This document shows, piece after piece, positions 23,641 to 34,299 of a stretch of DNA of 48,335 nt. Position 1 is the first letter of the stretch. Each line of letters opens with the position of its first letter. Source of the stretch: Branchiostoma floridae (Eukaryota > Chordata > Leptocardii > Amphioxiformes > Branchiostomatidae); contig NW_023365695.1 in NCBI RefSeq assembly GCF_000003815.2, positions 35,435 through 83,769 of the forward strand, in the 5' to 3' direction. The notes under the pieces were generated by a model. It worked only from the letters and a program-made list of their open reading frames with translations, searched no databases and was not told where the DNA came from. The translations under genes and the position numbers were made by a program.

Positions 23641-24052
23641 AATTTGCACAAGATGGCCAGTCTTGTACTAGAAATGCCACAAAATACACTAAATATAAAG
23701 GATAAGTGAGATCAAAAGACCTTTGATGAATGTTTTAGGTACTTTTTACAAACGCAACTCACTACAATCAAATATAGACAGCCTTTGTATACTTTAGTCT
23801 CGTACAAAGTTTTTAAAAAAAATGCAGTTTACGGCTGATACATTTGTGCTGATTATCATTGTGAAAACGTGTTTTGTTCGTGTGTGTTAGTTTGTTGGTG
23901 TGTGTGTGTTTGCGAGTGTGTTTTCCTGTTATTGTCGGCATCAGCCTAAGTCTCAAGTAGCTAAACTTTGGAAGAAGTAATATTTAAAAGAAAAAAATAT
24001 ACAAGCAACTTCTACACTATAAATGATGATCCGACCGTCAATGACGCACAAA

Positions 24053-24301
24053 TTTCGCGCCAGGCCACAAAAAGCTCCGCGCCACGAGGCCTGGAAAACA
24101 ACTGACCTGCCATCGGTCTGCTGTGAGGAGAATCCTGGTTTACTGTTGGTTATAAAAGTGCACTTTTTCCATTGGTCACCTCACTCTGGATTCTTCCTCC
24201 CATTGGTTATTAGTACTAATTAGATAAATCTCTTCCCAGTGAGTCTTTCGCCATTGGTTATTTCTGTTTCTGCTGATAGTTGGTACAACACCTGGTCCAA
24301 T
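24053..24301. promoter_or_regulatory. CCAAT-box cluster with E2F-like site
   Basis: Three minus-strand CCAAT boxes (ATTGG at 24171, 24202 and 24253) and one plus-strand CCAAT (24297) lie within 131 bp. TTTCGCGCC (24053) fits an E2F site. TATAAAAG sits at 24151 on the plus strand, and TTTATAA can be read on the minus strand. It could be a promoter for an unrecognised transcript or an upstream element for AFG1L, whose ATG lies 0.8 kb further on. Confidence 0.4.
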
Positions 24302-25133
24302 AACTTCGCAGCTGAGAACAGTTGGTCGGCGAGGTGACCAAATAACTAAAGCTGCCAAAAACAAGAAATCTTTTTAAAAAAGCTGTGCCTTGCCGCGTAT
24401 TTTATGTTATTTTGGTAAGTTAGACTAGATTCTACGCTTAAAAATCCCGAGTTCCACATGTCGCCCCCCTCCCCCTCATTATCATAATTTATGTCAGATG
24501 AATTATTGGCACATTAAACAGGTTTTGTAAAACTTTTTGACCCACAATGAATATGCATTATTTTTTATTACAAACTAAGTTCCTTCTGATGCAATTTGTG
24601 ATATATATTCATATGAACATGGTGAGTTAAAGCGTAGATTTATTACGCTGGACCACATACAGTAACATGCGTCTAGAAGAGCGTTTTAATACTCGTCTGG
24701 AATGTACCATTGTGTAACTAAGCCATGAAACTCGGCAAGGAAAGAAGGGCCTTTGGAAGGGGCTTTGGAAGGGCTGGGTTAAAAGGTCCGTCCATTGATC
24801 CATGGAAAAAAGCTGGCGTAAAGCCTTGCCTGGCGGCAAGGCAATAAGATGTAAAGGCGTTAACCATTCATTCCGTAAAAAGAATTGAAATTCGTATAAC
24901 GTTAAACTCCATAAAATCCCTATGTTTCTTATTAGTGAATTGTGACTCTTAGGTACACCCGGATTCGAACGGAAAAACATCTGTAATAGACTAACAGCAA
25001 CCTAGCGGTACTAAAGCGCCGACTAGTAATCCGCCACAGTACTGCAAACTATGGAACGATGTGTTTTTGCTGCAGTACCGTCACGGAACACTAGCCGGCG
25101 CTCTTGATCCATAACCCAAACGGGGTCACAGTA

Positions 25134-25263
25134 ATGGCGGCGCCCTTGAGCCGGTTAGCCTGTCGAACTTGTGTTTATACGCGTCTCTGTCGAAGTTGTT
25201 TACAACTTAGACTAATAACTTCGCAGCCACACAGACTAAGGTCCACAGCACTGTGTCAAAGAG
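25134..25263 (+). CDS. AFG1L: AFG1L exon 1, mitochondrial presequence
   Basis: The ATG lies in TAATGGCGGC. The frame [13 protein letters not shown] is rich in Arg, Leu and Cys with no acidic residue, as expected of a mitochondrial presequence. Donor GAG|GTAAGT. It leaves in phase 1, matching exon 2. Confidence 0.85.
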
Positions 25264-28200
25264 GTAAGTAAGCCATCGGTATTTGCGTAAATAGGTCAGC
25301 GAAGCCTGAATTCTCTTAGACCGGCTGCTGACTAACTGAGCTGTAAGACAACGGAGCTTTCAAAGTCCTTCAAACTGCGAAGTTTCTCGGTTGTACTGCA
25401 GTGTAGAAGTGCGATTATCATCCTCGATGACAACTCATCAAATAGAGGAAGTTATTTTGTTATAAAGTTGGACGGAATATGTTCAAAAAGGCCTCAAACT
25501 TTGAGTCAAAGTGCTCAATAATTTGCCCCCGTAAATATTTTTGCCCTCTGGAATTCGAAGTGGAGGAGCGAATATGCCATAGATGAATTAGATAAATGCC
25601 ATAGATAAATAATATAGACAAGTTCTAAACAGGCAGCTGATCATTAACAGGTAAGGTAAGGTCATGGAAACATACAAATTGAGCCTCTTTCTCTCTTGAT
25701 ATCTCAGTTTATCTTCCGTGTAGAGCCTTAACCTATTTAATTGAAGTTGTGTCACATAATGTATAAAGGTTCCTCCAATGTCCAAAGAGGTTTCACTCAC
25801 ACTCACTCACTTCAATCAGATCAAATCCGACTTGGCTTATCTCTTCAAAGTGTGACAGATGGACTGCCAAACCTTGACATTCCAAATCTAAGCCTTTTGG
25901 TGTAATGGTTTGCCGTGTGAGTTTGTGTTCTGTCGCCCTGGGATCGGCGCAGGTTCGAATCCCAGAAGGGATTACATTGTTTCTGTCTGTATCTACCCCT
26001 TTCTTACAATAACATTACCTCATATTTTCTTCTACAGCTGCCGTGCAAGCTAGTTTACCCACAGCTACGATAAACAACAACAACAACACAACAACAAACA
26101 CAACAACAGAATCCACGGACAATGGAGTAAACATATCCGGGCAGCAACTTTTCCTCACACCGTGCGAGTCCGGCCCGTTGGAGAGTTACCAGAACGCGGT
26201 GGATGTGGGTTACCTGAGTCGGGACCCGCATCAGCTGACTGTGATACAGGAGCTACAGAAGCTTCATGAGGTCCTGTCAAGGTCACAGAAGGACGGGAGT
26301 GTCGGGTACCGGCCACACCAGCAGAGCTATCTGGGAAAGGTAAAGTCTCTCTCTCTCTTTGTATATTTTTCTTAGTAAACACAAAATTGGCGCTAGCTGA
26401 ACTGTGCATTCAAGAAGAAGAAACACAAGATAAAGATATTATCTGGAAATATTGTAAAAAATGTGACTTATTATGAGTGATCATAATGATGTCAGGGTGA
26501 CGGACTGGTAGGTGGATAACAAAAGATTAGTTTACATTATTTGATCTGCTGATTCAAACATTTAACAAAAAATCATTAATCTAATCTGCTGACGTTCTGG
26601 TAAGGCACACACAATTTGTAGAATACAGCAGATGTAAGAAAAACAGCAATCACTTGAATGTATTATGACATTATACCCACAGTCTGCAATGATAAATCCA
26701 ATGTCTCTGTTTCAAATTGTAGGTTTGACCATTTTTTTTCTTTCCTTCCAGCTTTTTGGTTTGCGGCACAAACAGGGAGCTCCAAACGGTTTATATCTCT
26801 ATGGAAATGTCGGTGAGTCTGTTTGAACTAAAAACATTATTATACTGTATTACATAATGTATCTATGAGTATGGCATCTTATAAAACTTAGATGTGAGAC
26901 TTTGTGTGATCTCCCACCTATATTCCAGGCTCGGGGAAGTCCATGCGAATGAACCTGTTCTACACACATATATCATATAAAACTTAGATGTGAGACCCTG
27001 TGTGATCTCCCACCTGTGTTCCAGGTTCAGGAAAGTCCATGCTCATGGACCTGTTCTACACCCACGTTTCTGTCACCAAGAAGAAGCGGGTCCACTTCCA
27101 CGCCTTCATGCTGGACGTCCATGCAAGTGAGTTTTCTATCTCTATCCGGTTTAGTGTCAACATAGAGGGTTTGAAGCGGGCCAGACGCCAACTCTGTTTG
27201 TTACAGCCTTCGGAGCCTGTGTTTCTTAATAGGTCTTCTAGATTTTCCTTCTCCAAACCAGGACAGAATTTCATCTGACCAAACTTTAAGGGTTGATTAA
27301 TGAAAATCTTTACACTTAGTCTAGTAGTACTGTCTTTCGATTCCCAAAAGTACTCAATTCTTCCTATATTCACACATTATTCTTAAGGATTCCACAACTG
27401 CAAGTGTGATAACATGGATATATACATGTACAATATATAACTCTTGTGGCCATTTACGAAACATAGATAAGCATAACCCATTCCGCACTGTGCTCCTCAG
27501 GAATCCACCGCCAGAAGAGTCAGATGCCGGCACGAGTGGAGGGCAGCCGAAGGTCGCAGGCGTATGACCCTATCCCGCCCGTCGCCGAGGAGATCAGCGA
27601 TGAAACATGGCTACTGTGCTTCGACGAGTTTCAGGTTTGCTATTCTATACACACTACAAACCATTAGGTACCTACTAGTTATACCAGGCAGCTAAGAACA
27701 GGACAAGTTGTGTAAAAAATTCATATTATTCTATGAAACTTGGCCGCTGTGTTTTGATGAGTTTCAGGTTTGTTATATGCTCTACATACTACTACATGTA
27801 TAATGTACCTACCGGTAATACAAGCTCAGAACAGGACAAGTTGTGTTCCAAAATTTGTTTTTTATCCCAAGAAACATGGATGCTGTGTTTTAAAGAATTT
27901 CAGGTTCGCTATAATAAGCTCTACAAACTGTGTTCAAAAATTTGTATCAATGAAGAGGTGGTCACTAAGTGTTACAATAACTGTAGTTTGTGTTCATGTT
28001 TTTCCCCAGGTCACAGACATTGCAGACGCCATGATCCTGAAACGACTGTTCACAGAACTGTTCAACAGGGGAGTGGTGGTGGTGGCCACTTCCAACAGGC
28101 ATCCTGATGGTAAGACTTTTCTTGTTTGCTAATATTAACAATAAGTTTATTGCCCGAGGGCTAATTGCAAGTGACAAAAAATCAGACAAAACAGTATAGT

Positions 28201-31200
28201 ACGCAACTACGCTAGTCTCAAGTCTAATGCTATATTTTATTGGGTTATTCTTCCATTCCTGAGACAGACTATATCCAACCATGTGTTGTATAATTCTAAC
28301 AGTTCTTTGAAATAGATATTTTCCTTGGGTTACATATATTGTCACTTCTATTGTGTCTACAGATCTCTACAAGAACGGTTTGCAGCGGTCCAACTTTGTG
28401 CCTTTCATCAAAATTCTGAAGGTAAGATTGAGGACCTGAGGTCATACTCATTTTTATCGTTAAGAATTTTACTTGACGAAAACACAAATTTTTGAAATAC
28501 ATGATAAATATATACTAGTGTAAACAACATTTTCTCATTAACTTTATCCAGAGAAGAGCTTGCAATAATCATAATTCAGGCTAATCAATTTCTCTCTCAC
28601 ACCATTGTTTCATTTGCTCTACCATCTGGAACTCTAAAATGGTCAAAGGAAAAATCTCACGTATACACCCACTCCCCCCATCTGGTGCAATGGCCGAGCG
28701 GGTAGAGTGTTTGCCATGCATTCGGTAGGTCGTGAGTTCAATCCCCTGGAGCTGAGTCATAACAAAGACTCTAAAAATGGTACATGCTGCTTTCTCTGAT
28801 TAGCACTCAGCACTGATGAGGAAGAGTATGGAAGTTAAACACACATCACTACCAGTGGACCAGCCCCCTGCTAATGTGACTTGCACAAATGTGTGGCCCA
28901 AGGGCTTCAGAAATGGAGATGGGTGCCACCCCTAAGCATTACAGATGTACGGGCAGCTTTAACTTTAACTTTAAAAGCTGTGTGATCTAACCCTCCCCCA
29001 CAGTACCGATGTGACTGCCTGGCGCTGGACTCCGGCACAGACTACAGACTGCAGGGCTTGCCGACTGCCGGGAAAGTCTTCTTCTTGTACGTTAGTCAGG
29101 CAGTTTTCATTTAGCACGTCAAAAGCACTTTGGGCTGTTCTATGATACAGTTTCTCACCACTTTATCGTTGTTACTGATATTTTTTAAGCTTAAATGTCT
29201 TTTTAAGCATGCCCTTTGGCTTACTAAAGCTTTGTGCAATCAGCTATCATGCAGGAAAGAATTATGCTTCGTTTTAATTGAATTTGACTTAAGATATTAA
29301 AGAGAGACAGAGAGTGTGGGAAATAGCTTAAACAGTCTGTCATGCTTTTGTATTGAGACTTGTACATCTGTTGACTTCTGTACAAAATTATAGAATGGTT
29401 TATTATGATTGTCCCTTCTGTCCCTAGTTGCTAAGAGTTTCGGTTTCTGCTTTTTGCTGCAGGTCCACCCATAAAAAGGCAGACAAAGAGCTGGACAGAA
29501 TATTCCAGGAGATGACGGCCAGAGAAACAGCAGGTAAGATGTTTGTTTGTCATCCATTCATTCATGTGTTCCTTCTATCTCTCCATCCTTCCTTCCTTCC
29601 TTCCTTTCCTCCATTCTTCCTTCCTCCCCCAATCCTCCCATTGTCCTTTCCTTCCTTCCTTCTTTCAGCTCTTCCTTCCTCCCTATCTCTCTTCCTCGTT
29701 TGTTCCTTCCTTATTTCTTTGTGTACGTCTATTCCTAGTACTACATCAAGTAGTTTTATTCTCAGCTTTAGTATAATTATATGCCTGACTCTGATTCTTG
29801 TGAAAGCTTTATGTTTGCTGTTACATACATCCCCAGGAGTGCAGGATGGAGGGTCTGGAGACAGCACTGGTGGGATTCTTGTGAGACCTTTGATAAGATT
29901 TAAACTAAAGTGATGTTTCCCATTACAGAAAAAGGCCCCCGAACGTTACGCCTCCTCGGACGAGACCTGCATGTACCGATCGCCTGTGGCAGAGTCGCAG
30001 ACTTCCAGTTTCAGGACTTGTGTGAAAAGGTAGGCTCAAGTGACTGGAAAATAAAATCATTCTTCCAGTTCATTCTAGAGACTCCAAATCAAGAAGAGTG
30101 ATGGATGTCACTCACAATGTCTGAAAGTAATCTCTAAATCTAAAACAGTTGGAAAGTCGGAAAGCTATCTCCATGGTCACTGGTAAAGTTAGTAGACACC
30201 CTGTGGTGTTCCATTTCATAAAGTAGCAAGTGGTAGGACAGAGCTGGAGGGGCTGGTCATGATATGTGTTTGAGTAAAAATGAACAGAGCAGTAGTTCGC
30301 TAGGCTAGACCATGTGAAAGTAAAAATTACATGTTTTCTTGCAAATGTTACCATACCAGTATTTCCAAGATTGAACTAGTTTAACTATATTAATTTTCCA
30401 TGTGTTGTTATAGGTTACCCAAATATTTGAAAATGTTGCAGTTTGGCACAACAACGGATAGGTTATCCTGCAGATATAGGTGACTAGCTTTAAGTATAAT
30501 ATGCAGACATGATAGTTTGATGTTGTTTCTATCACCATGTGTTGTTTAGCCGCTGGGAGCCGCTGACTACCTGAAGCTAAGCCAGGAGTTCGACACGGTG
30601 ATCGTGCGGAACGTGCCGCAGATGAACTTGACACTGAAGACTCAGGCTCGCAGGTTCATCACACTGGTCGACACCCTGTATGACAACAAGGTGGGCTGCT
30701 AGAGCTTAAAGTACTGTAGCTGAATCCTGTCATGATCCTGATCTTGTGCCCTGGGAAAGGCTCTTTACACAACTTTGTTTACTCCACTCAGGTGTAAAAA
30801 CTTTGGTTAGGGAGGTAAAAGGCAGTGGTGTGTGTGTGTGTGCGTGCATGATGTGAGTTTTTAACCATGTTTATTATGTTGTGTTAGGTCCGTCTGGTGT
30901 GGTCGGCAAGCAAGTAAGCTAGTCCCGTCTGGTGTGGTCGGCAGCAGTAAGCCCAGAGGAGCTGTTCCTCACAGAGACGGTGTGAGCCTGTGTGTGTGCA
31001 TGTGTGTGGATGTGTCCTTACATGTGTATAACTGTTTGTTATGTTGTCTCAGGTCCGTCTGGTGTGGTCAGCAGCTGTGAGCCCAGAGGAACTGTTCCTA
31101 GCGGAGGCGGTGGGAGCCTGTGTGTGTGTCTGTGTGTGTGTGTGTGCGGGTATGTGTATAACTTTGTATATTATGTTACGTTAGGTGCGTCTGGTGTGGT

Positions 31201-32187
31201 CGGCAGCGGTTAACCCGGAGGAGCTGTTCCTTGCGGAGACGGTGTGAGCCTGTGTGTTTGTGCACGCGTGTGTGTTGATGTGTGCGTACATGTGTATAAC
31301 TGTTTGTTATGTTTTGTTAGGTCCGTCTGGTGTGGTCAGCAGCAGTTAACCCAGAGGAGCTGTTCCTCGCGGAGGTGGTGGGAGCTGGGTGTGTGTCTGT
31401 CTGCCTGTCTGTGCGTGTGTTCGTGTATGTACATGTGTTTAACTGTGTTTGTTTAACTTAAGGTCCGTCTGGTGTGGTCAGCATCAGTGAACCCAGAGGA
31501 GCTGTTCCTAGCAGAAGCAGTTGGAGCCACAGACTCGGACTACAACAGGCTTCTTATGGACGACCTCAACATACAAGTCGGCACGGTCAGCAGACAGTCT
31601 TTCACTTGAATATGGTTTGCAAAATATCTAACTGAAACACAGTCCAAAAGGGAAATTGTTTTTTTTTTTCCTTCATGTTTCAGCCAGTTTTGATACATGT
31701 ATGTCGTGTTCTGGACAAGCAATTGTATGGTCATGATGGTGGTAGATAGCTCTTATGCCCGCCCTGATAATTCTCACATTTCAGTGGGCTTCCATGTGAA
31801 TTTTTCTGACAGCTGTAGTGTTTTAGAAAAGCTGTAACAAAACCTTCAAAGCAAGCTTCCTTTGATTCCCACAGGATAACTCAGTGGCCAATTTTTTCTA
31901 CCGACAAGGTCTGAAGAGCTTTTCGTTTAAGCGGGCTGTGTTTTGTCTGAAGCGTGTCTACACCGGCTATGTACATACAGATACAACTGTAATAGTAACA
32001 AAGGTTTGATTGTAACCTGCCTCTGTTTTCTCAGGATAACTCCGCGGCCAGTATCTTTACGGGAGAAGAAGAGATTTTTGCGTTTGAGCGGGCTGTGTCT
32101 CGGCTAAAGGAGATGCAAACCCAGGACTACTGGATCATCCGAGACGAGTGGAACAAGGAGCGGAAAAAACAGCAGCCGACGACGTGA
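25134..32187 (+). CDS. AFG1L: AFG1-like mitochondrial AAA+ ATPase (gene span, 13 exons)
   Basis: Known: AFG1/LACE1 is an inner-membrane-associated AAA+ protein of mitochondria that helps clear damaged or surplus respiratory-chain subunits. Exons: 25134-25263, 26038-26339, 26752-26812, 27025-27126, 27501-27634, 28010-28109, 28363-28421, 29004-29086, 29463-29533, 29929-30029, 30550-30690, 31463-31585, 32035-32187. Together they give 1560 nt, 519 codons plus stop, with every junction in phase (human about 481). Seen: Arg-rich, acid-free N-terminus typical of mitochondrial import; Walker A GNVGSGKS; Walker B LLCFDEFQ; sensor-1 [20 protein letters not shown] with the conserved Arg; C-terminal [17 protein letters not shown]. 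Exons 4, 5, 12 and 13 have partial extra copies in neighbouring introns. Confidence 0.95.
25892..25971 (+). repeat. tRNA-like sequence, probably a SINE head or tRNA pseudogene
   Basis: GGTTCGAATCC is an exact B box, and TGGTGTAATGG resembles an A box. CCTTTT and AGAAGG could pair as an acceptor stem. The T-stem has mismatches and the sequence forms a different CTGGGAT/ATCCCAG hairpin, so a working tRNA is unlikely. Confidence 0.5.
26038..26339 (+). CDS. AFG1L: AFG1L exon 2
   Basis: Acceptor TTCTTCTACAG, donor AAAG|GTAAAG. It begins with a low-complexity Asn/Thr stretch (NNNNNTTTNTTT, from AAC/ACA repeats), then [15 protein letters not shown], matching the conserved GPL..Y...V..G.L opening of AFG1 proteins. 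Confidence 0.92.
26752..26812 (+). CDS. AFG1L: AFG1L exon 3
   Basis: Pyrimidine-rich acceptor CCTTCCAG, donor CG|GTGAGT. It encodes [20 protein letters not shown], the approach to the P-loop. The split codon gives the next Gly. Confidence 0.93.
26929..26970 (+). pseudogene. partial copy of AFG1L exon 4 (Walker A)
   Basis: A 96-bp tandem copy (about 26875-26970, repeated at 26971-27066) of the intron end, the acceptor ATATTCCAG and the first roughly 42 exon bases. It reads [16 protein letters not shown] and then hits a stop. The P-loop residues are kept. L to R and D to N changes follow. Confidence 0.85.
27025..27126 (+). CDS. AFG1L: AFG1L exon 4, Walker A
   Basis: Acceptor GTGTTCCAG, donor GCAA|GTGAGT. 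It encodes [15 protein letters not shown] and [11 protein letters not shown]. Exon 3 donor phase and this acceptor rebuild GNVGSGKS. Confidence 0.93.
27501..27634 (+). CDS. AFG1L: AFG1L exon 5, Walker B
   Basis: Acceptor GCTCCTCAG, donor CAG|GTTTGC. It encodes [10 protein letters not shown], then PIPPVAEEI and [11 protein letters not shown] (Walker B with the catalytic Asp-Glu). Confidence 0.93.
27735..27766 (+). pseudogene. partial copy 1 of AFG1L exon 5 end
   Basis: In-frame [11 protein letters not shown] followed by donor GTTTGT, 133 bp after the real one. It keeps the Walker B Asp-Glu. The intron flank (AACAGGACAAGTTGTGT) is copied too. Confidence 0.85.
27871..27903 (+). pseudogene. partial copy 2 of AFG1L exon 5 end
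   Basis: In-frame [11 protein letters not shown] followed by GTTCGC. The Walker B Asp has become Lys, so it could not substitute for the working exon. Confidence 0.82.
28010..28109 (+). CDS. AFG1L: AFG1L exon 6, sensor 1
   Basis: Acceptor TTTTTCCCCAG, donor TG|GTAAGA. It encodes [14 protein letters not shown] and [13 protein letters not shown]. Confidence 0.94.
28363..28421 (+). CDS. AFG1L: AFG1L exon 7
   Basis: Acceptor GTGTCTACAG, donor AAG|GTAAGA. It encodes [20 protein letters not shown]. The Arg in LQR is in the position of the conserved family arginine. Confidence 0.94.
28682..28976 (+). mobile_element. tRNA-derived SINE
   Basis: A box TGGCCGAGCGG (28691), B box GAGTTCAATCC (28734), a unique body and a (CTTTAA)n tail ending at 28976. 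This is the classic pol III SINE layout. It sits in AFG1L intron 7 in sense orientation. Confidence 0.85.
29004..29086 (+). CDS. AFG1L: AFG1L exon 8
   Basis: Acceptor CCCCCACAG, donor TT|GTACGT. It encodes [20 protein letters not shown] and AGKVFFL. Phase 2 is completed by the G of exon 9. Confidence 0.9.
29463..29533 (+). CDS. AFG1L: AFG1L exon 9
   Basis: Acceptor TTGCTGCAG, donor CAG|GTAAGA. It encodes [20 protein letters not shown]. Confidence 0.9.
29575..29705. repeat. TTCC-rich polypyrimidine tract
   Basis: Interrupted (TTCC)n in AFG1L intron 9. The long frames on both strands here come from the low-complexity DNA. Confidence 0.9.
29929..30029 (+). CDS. AFG1L: AFG1L exon 10
   Basis: Acceptor CCCATTACAG, donor AAG|GTAGGC. 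It encodes [17 protein letters not shown] and [11 protein letters not shown], matching the LRLNKACG.VADCTFEELCE stretch of vertebrate AFG1L. Confidence 0.92.
30550..30690 (+). CDS. AFG1L: AFG1L exon 11
   Basis: Acceptor TTGTTTAG, donor AAG|GTGGGC. It encodes [17 protein letters not shown] then [14 protein letters not shown]. Confidence 0.94.
30888..31390 (+). repeat. four tandem partial copies of AFG1L exon 12 plus GT repeats
   Basis: Copies begin at 30888/30923 (the first is itself broken and restarted), 31053, 31185 and 31321. Each of the last three has a TTAG or CTCAG acceptor, then about 66 bp reading VRLVWSAA.[SN]PEELFLAE in the exon's own phase. Each then gives way to a (GT)n-rich tract instead of the exon's second half. 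The unit period is 132-142 bp. The first and third copies end in an in-frame TGA; the second and fourth run into the GT tract. Confidence 0.93.
31463..31585 (+). CDS. AFG1L: AFG1L exon 12
   Basis: Acceptor TTTAACTTAAG, donor ACG|GTCAGC. This is the only copy of the exon with the second half ([19 protein letters not shown]), which vertebrate AFG1L also has (SRILMDDL), so it is taken as the working one. Confidence 0.9.
31875..31960 (+). pseudogene. decayed partial copy of AFG1L exon 13
   Basis: Acceptor TTCCCACAG, then DNSVANFF, later FKRAVFCLK, where exon 13 has DNSAASIF and FERAVSRLK. There are many amino-acid changes and a lost GEEEIFAF core. It is followed by GTCTACACCGGCTATGTACA and GATACA, which resembles the LINE 3' tail. 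Confidence 0.75.
32035..32187 (+). CDS. AFG1L: AFG1L exon 13, terminal
   Basis: Acceptor GTTTTCTCAG. It encodes [20 protein letters not shown] then [10 protein letters not shown], and ends TGA at 32185-32187 after a Lys-rich tail. Confidence 0.94.
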   Translation, partial: DNSAASIFTGEEEIFAFERAVSRLKEMQTQDYWIIRDEWNKERKKQQPTT

Positions 32188-33840
32188 CAACGGCTCTCAT
32201 TTGTATCACACAACTTCTGCCTGAAGTTTAAATTGTGCAAAGTTCTAGGATATATTAGAATCCTTTTACACAGCCAGTTGATATAGACTTTGTTCATGTT
32301 TCTAGTAACTGGTTGTATAAAAGAATTCTGCTATATCATATATGTTCACAACATGATCAAATTATTTTCAGGAGTGCAAACTTCTATGTTGTGACAAATA
32401 ATGACATAGGAACAGTTTGACAATCTGAGTCACTGGTATTTGGATGTACAGTTGATGACTAATATAAACATCTATATCTTGGCTTGCCACACATAGTCAT
32501 CTGTACAAGACAAAGATATTATACTTTTACTAGACCTAGAAATTTCTCTGGAATTTTTTCAGATGTACATTGTAGATATATTTTTAAATCCTAGCTTGAA
32601 GTGTTCACAGTTAAATATTTCCAGAGCCAGTGCACATCAAACAATTTAGTAAACAGGGTTTTTGTGCATTATGTTATTAATTATGTTATGTTCTTATTAA
32701 TGATGTTATAATTAAGGCCAGTCCACTTTGATTGGTCTTTTCTTGGATTTAAGAAAAATATGGTAGGAAAATGAAATGAAAACAAAGCCAGAGGACCAGG
32801 TTTATACCTCGTACACTCAGTTTTAAAGAGTGAATAGGGTCATGTTCAAGTTTTCCTCCCTGCCCTCTGCTTTTATGTTGCTAGGTAATTTTTTTTTTTT
32901 AAATGATCTTATAATGGCCCAATGAAATACTGGTGTGGTCTCAGTCAGGCAAGGTTCACCTGCAATAGTTTTATGTGACTTTTTTTATTTGAGACCTTGG
33001 AAAATACATTGTATTTGCCACTATTGTTTTATCTGCCAAAATGTAATACAGTATTTATGCCTTTGCTTTAAGGTTGTAGGCAAAAACTGTGACATAATAA
33101 TATTCATAGTTTCTTCAAAACATAATCTATAAATGCTGAAATTCATCATTGTGACGTTGCCCAGTTTCTTTGTACTCATGTAATATACGGCACGTCTTGT
33201 ATAATTTTTGTACTATGCCAAGTAGAATTTATTCAACAAAGTTTTGCTTTAATGTTATATAATGATAATTGTTGTTACATTCAGAAACTGTCACTGGAAA
33301 TGTGACAAAAATGAAACATACATTTCATACACAGCAAAGCACATAATACTATATTCTATGTATAGTAATGGGTTTTCTCAGGATCTAAGGTTGTTTAGTA
33401 AAAAGATGTCTGGAAAGGCAAAAAAACTACTATTATTGCATGCTATTTGGGCTCAACATGGCATGTCTGGTAAGAGCCATGATTTTGTTGGTGTCCAGAT
33501 TCGTTCAATCTTAAATATTTTGTAAGGTTAGATTTTATCTGTTATGTGATAAAATGCGCAATATGGAAATGGTGAAAAGCCATAGTTAGTTAATATTTAT
33601 GTTAGAAACTGTATTTCTATGTTTTACGTACTGTTCATAGCACTTCCAAATGTTTGCCCATATGGCACAGAGAAATGTTCCGAGTAGATTTCAGGAGATT
33701 ATTTTTAGTCTGGGTATCGAAAATGTACTTACTGGACCACGCCAACTAGACCAAAGAGTTGACAAGCTATCTATCCAAGTCTCTGGTCTGGATTTGATAT
33801 CTTTACAATGTGCAACATGACACTTGTCACCAAGATGTCT
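32188..33840. other. AFG1L 3' UTR and intergenic DNA
   Basis: AT-rich. I see no canonical AATAAA close to the stop and no further gene. Confidence 0.4.
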
Positions 33841-34070
33841 AACGCTAACCTTTATCCGTCGGGTAACCTAAATCCATTGTATTAAAAGCTGGGTATTTGC
33901 AGATATCACCTCTACGGACGGTGGTTTTCAACATGTTAGATTTTTAAAAATATTGTGGTTATTTTCAAAATATTGCAATGTCCATCGACTTGAAAACCCC
34001 AAATCATAAATGCCCTGTTTTTAGAAACACCGGATATGGGGTACCCCACAGGTAAAGGTGAACTAGCGTT
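33841..34070. mobile_element. foldback MITE, copy 2
   Basis: AACGCTAACCTTTATCCGTC at one end and GGTAAAGGTGAACTAGCGTT at the other form inverted termini of the 19960-20178 family. Confidence 0.85.
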
Positions 34071-34160
34071 ACCCAAGTCTCTGCTTTGGATTTGATATCT
34101 TTACAATGTGCAACATCACACCTGTCTGACTGGGTATCCTGGTAATAGGATATGTAAGAT

Positions 34161-34299
34161 AACAGTTAAGCAACTGGATGTGATTTTGGAAACAGCCAGA
34201 CGTTTTGGATAACAATCACTATCTTTGTTTATTGACCCTCAGGTGTCACTGATGTGAAACGTCTGACCGTTTCCTGAATAGTTGCTTGAGTAACCGTTA
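34161..34299. mobile_element. foldback element of the AAGCAACTGG family
   Basis: The left arm (GTTAAGCAACTGGATGTGAT) pairs imperfectly with the right arm (GAATAGTTGCTTGAGTAACC) around a GTGTCACTGATG loop region. Arms or half-elements recur near 12037, 12492, 39310, 40445, 47335 and 47885-48040. Confidence 0.8.

Noticed and set aside
24940-25030. GTTCGAATCCG on the minus strand, possible tRNA
   Set aside because: Only a B-box match. No paired acceptor stem or convincing anticodon arm.
27733-28345. ORFs of 120-126 residues around AFG1L exon 6
   Set aside because: They join exon 5 copies, intron and exon 6 in one frame. Splice sites explain the coding part better.
29428-29913. 161-residue plus-strand ORF
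   Set aside because: Covers AFG1L exon 9 in frame, then runs into a TTCC microsatellite. The donor at 29534 ends the exon.
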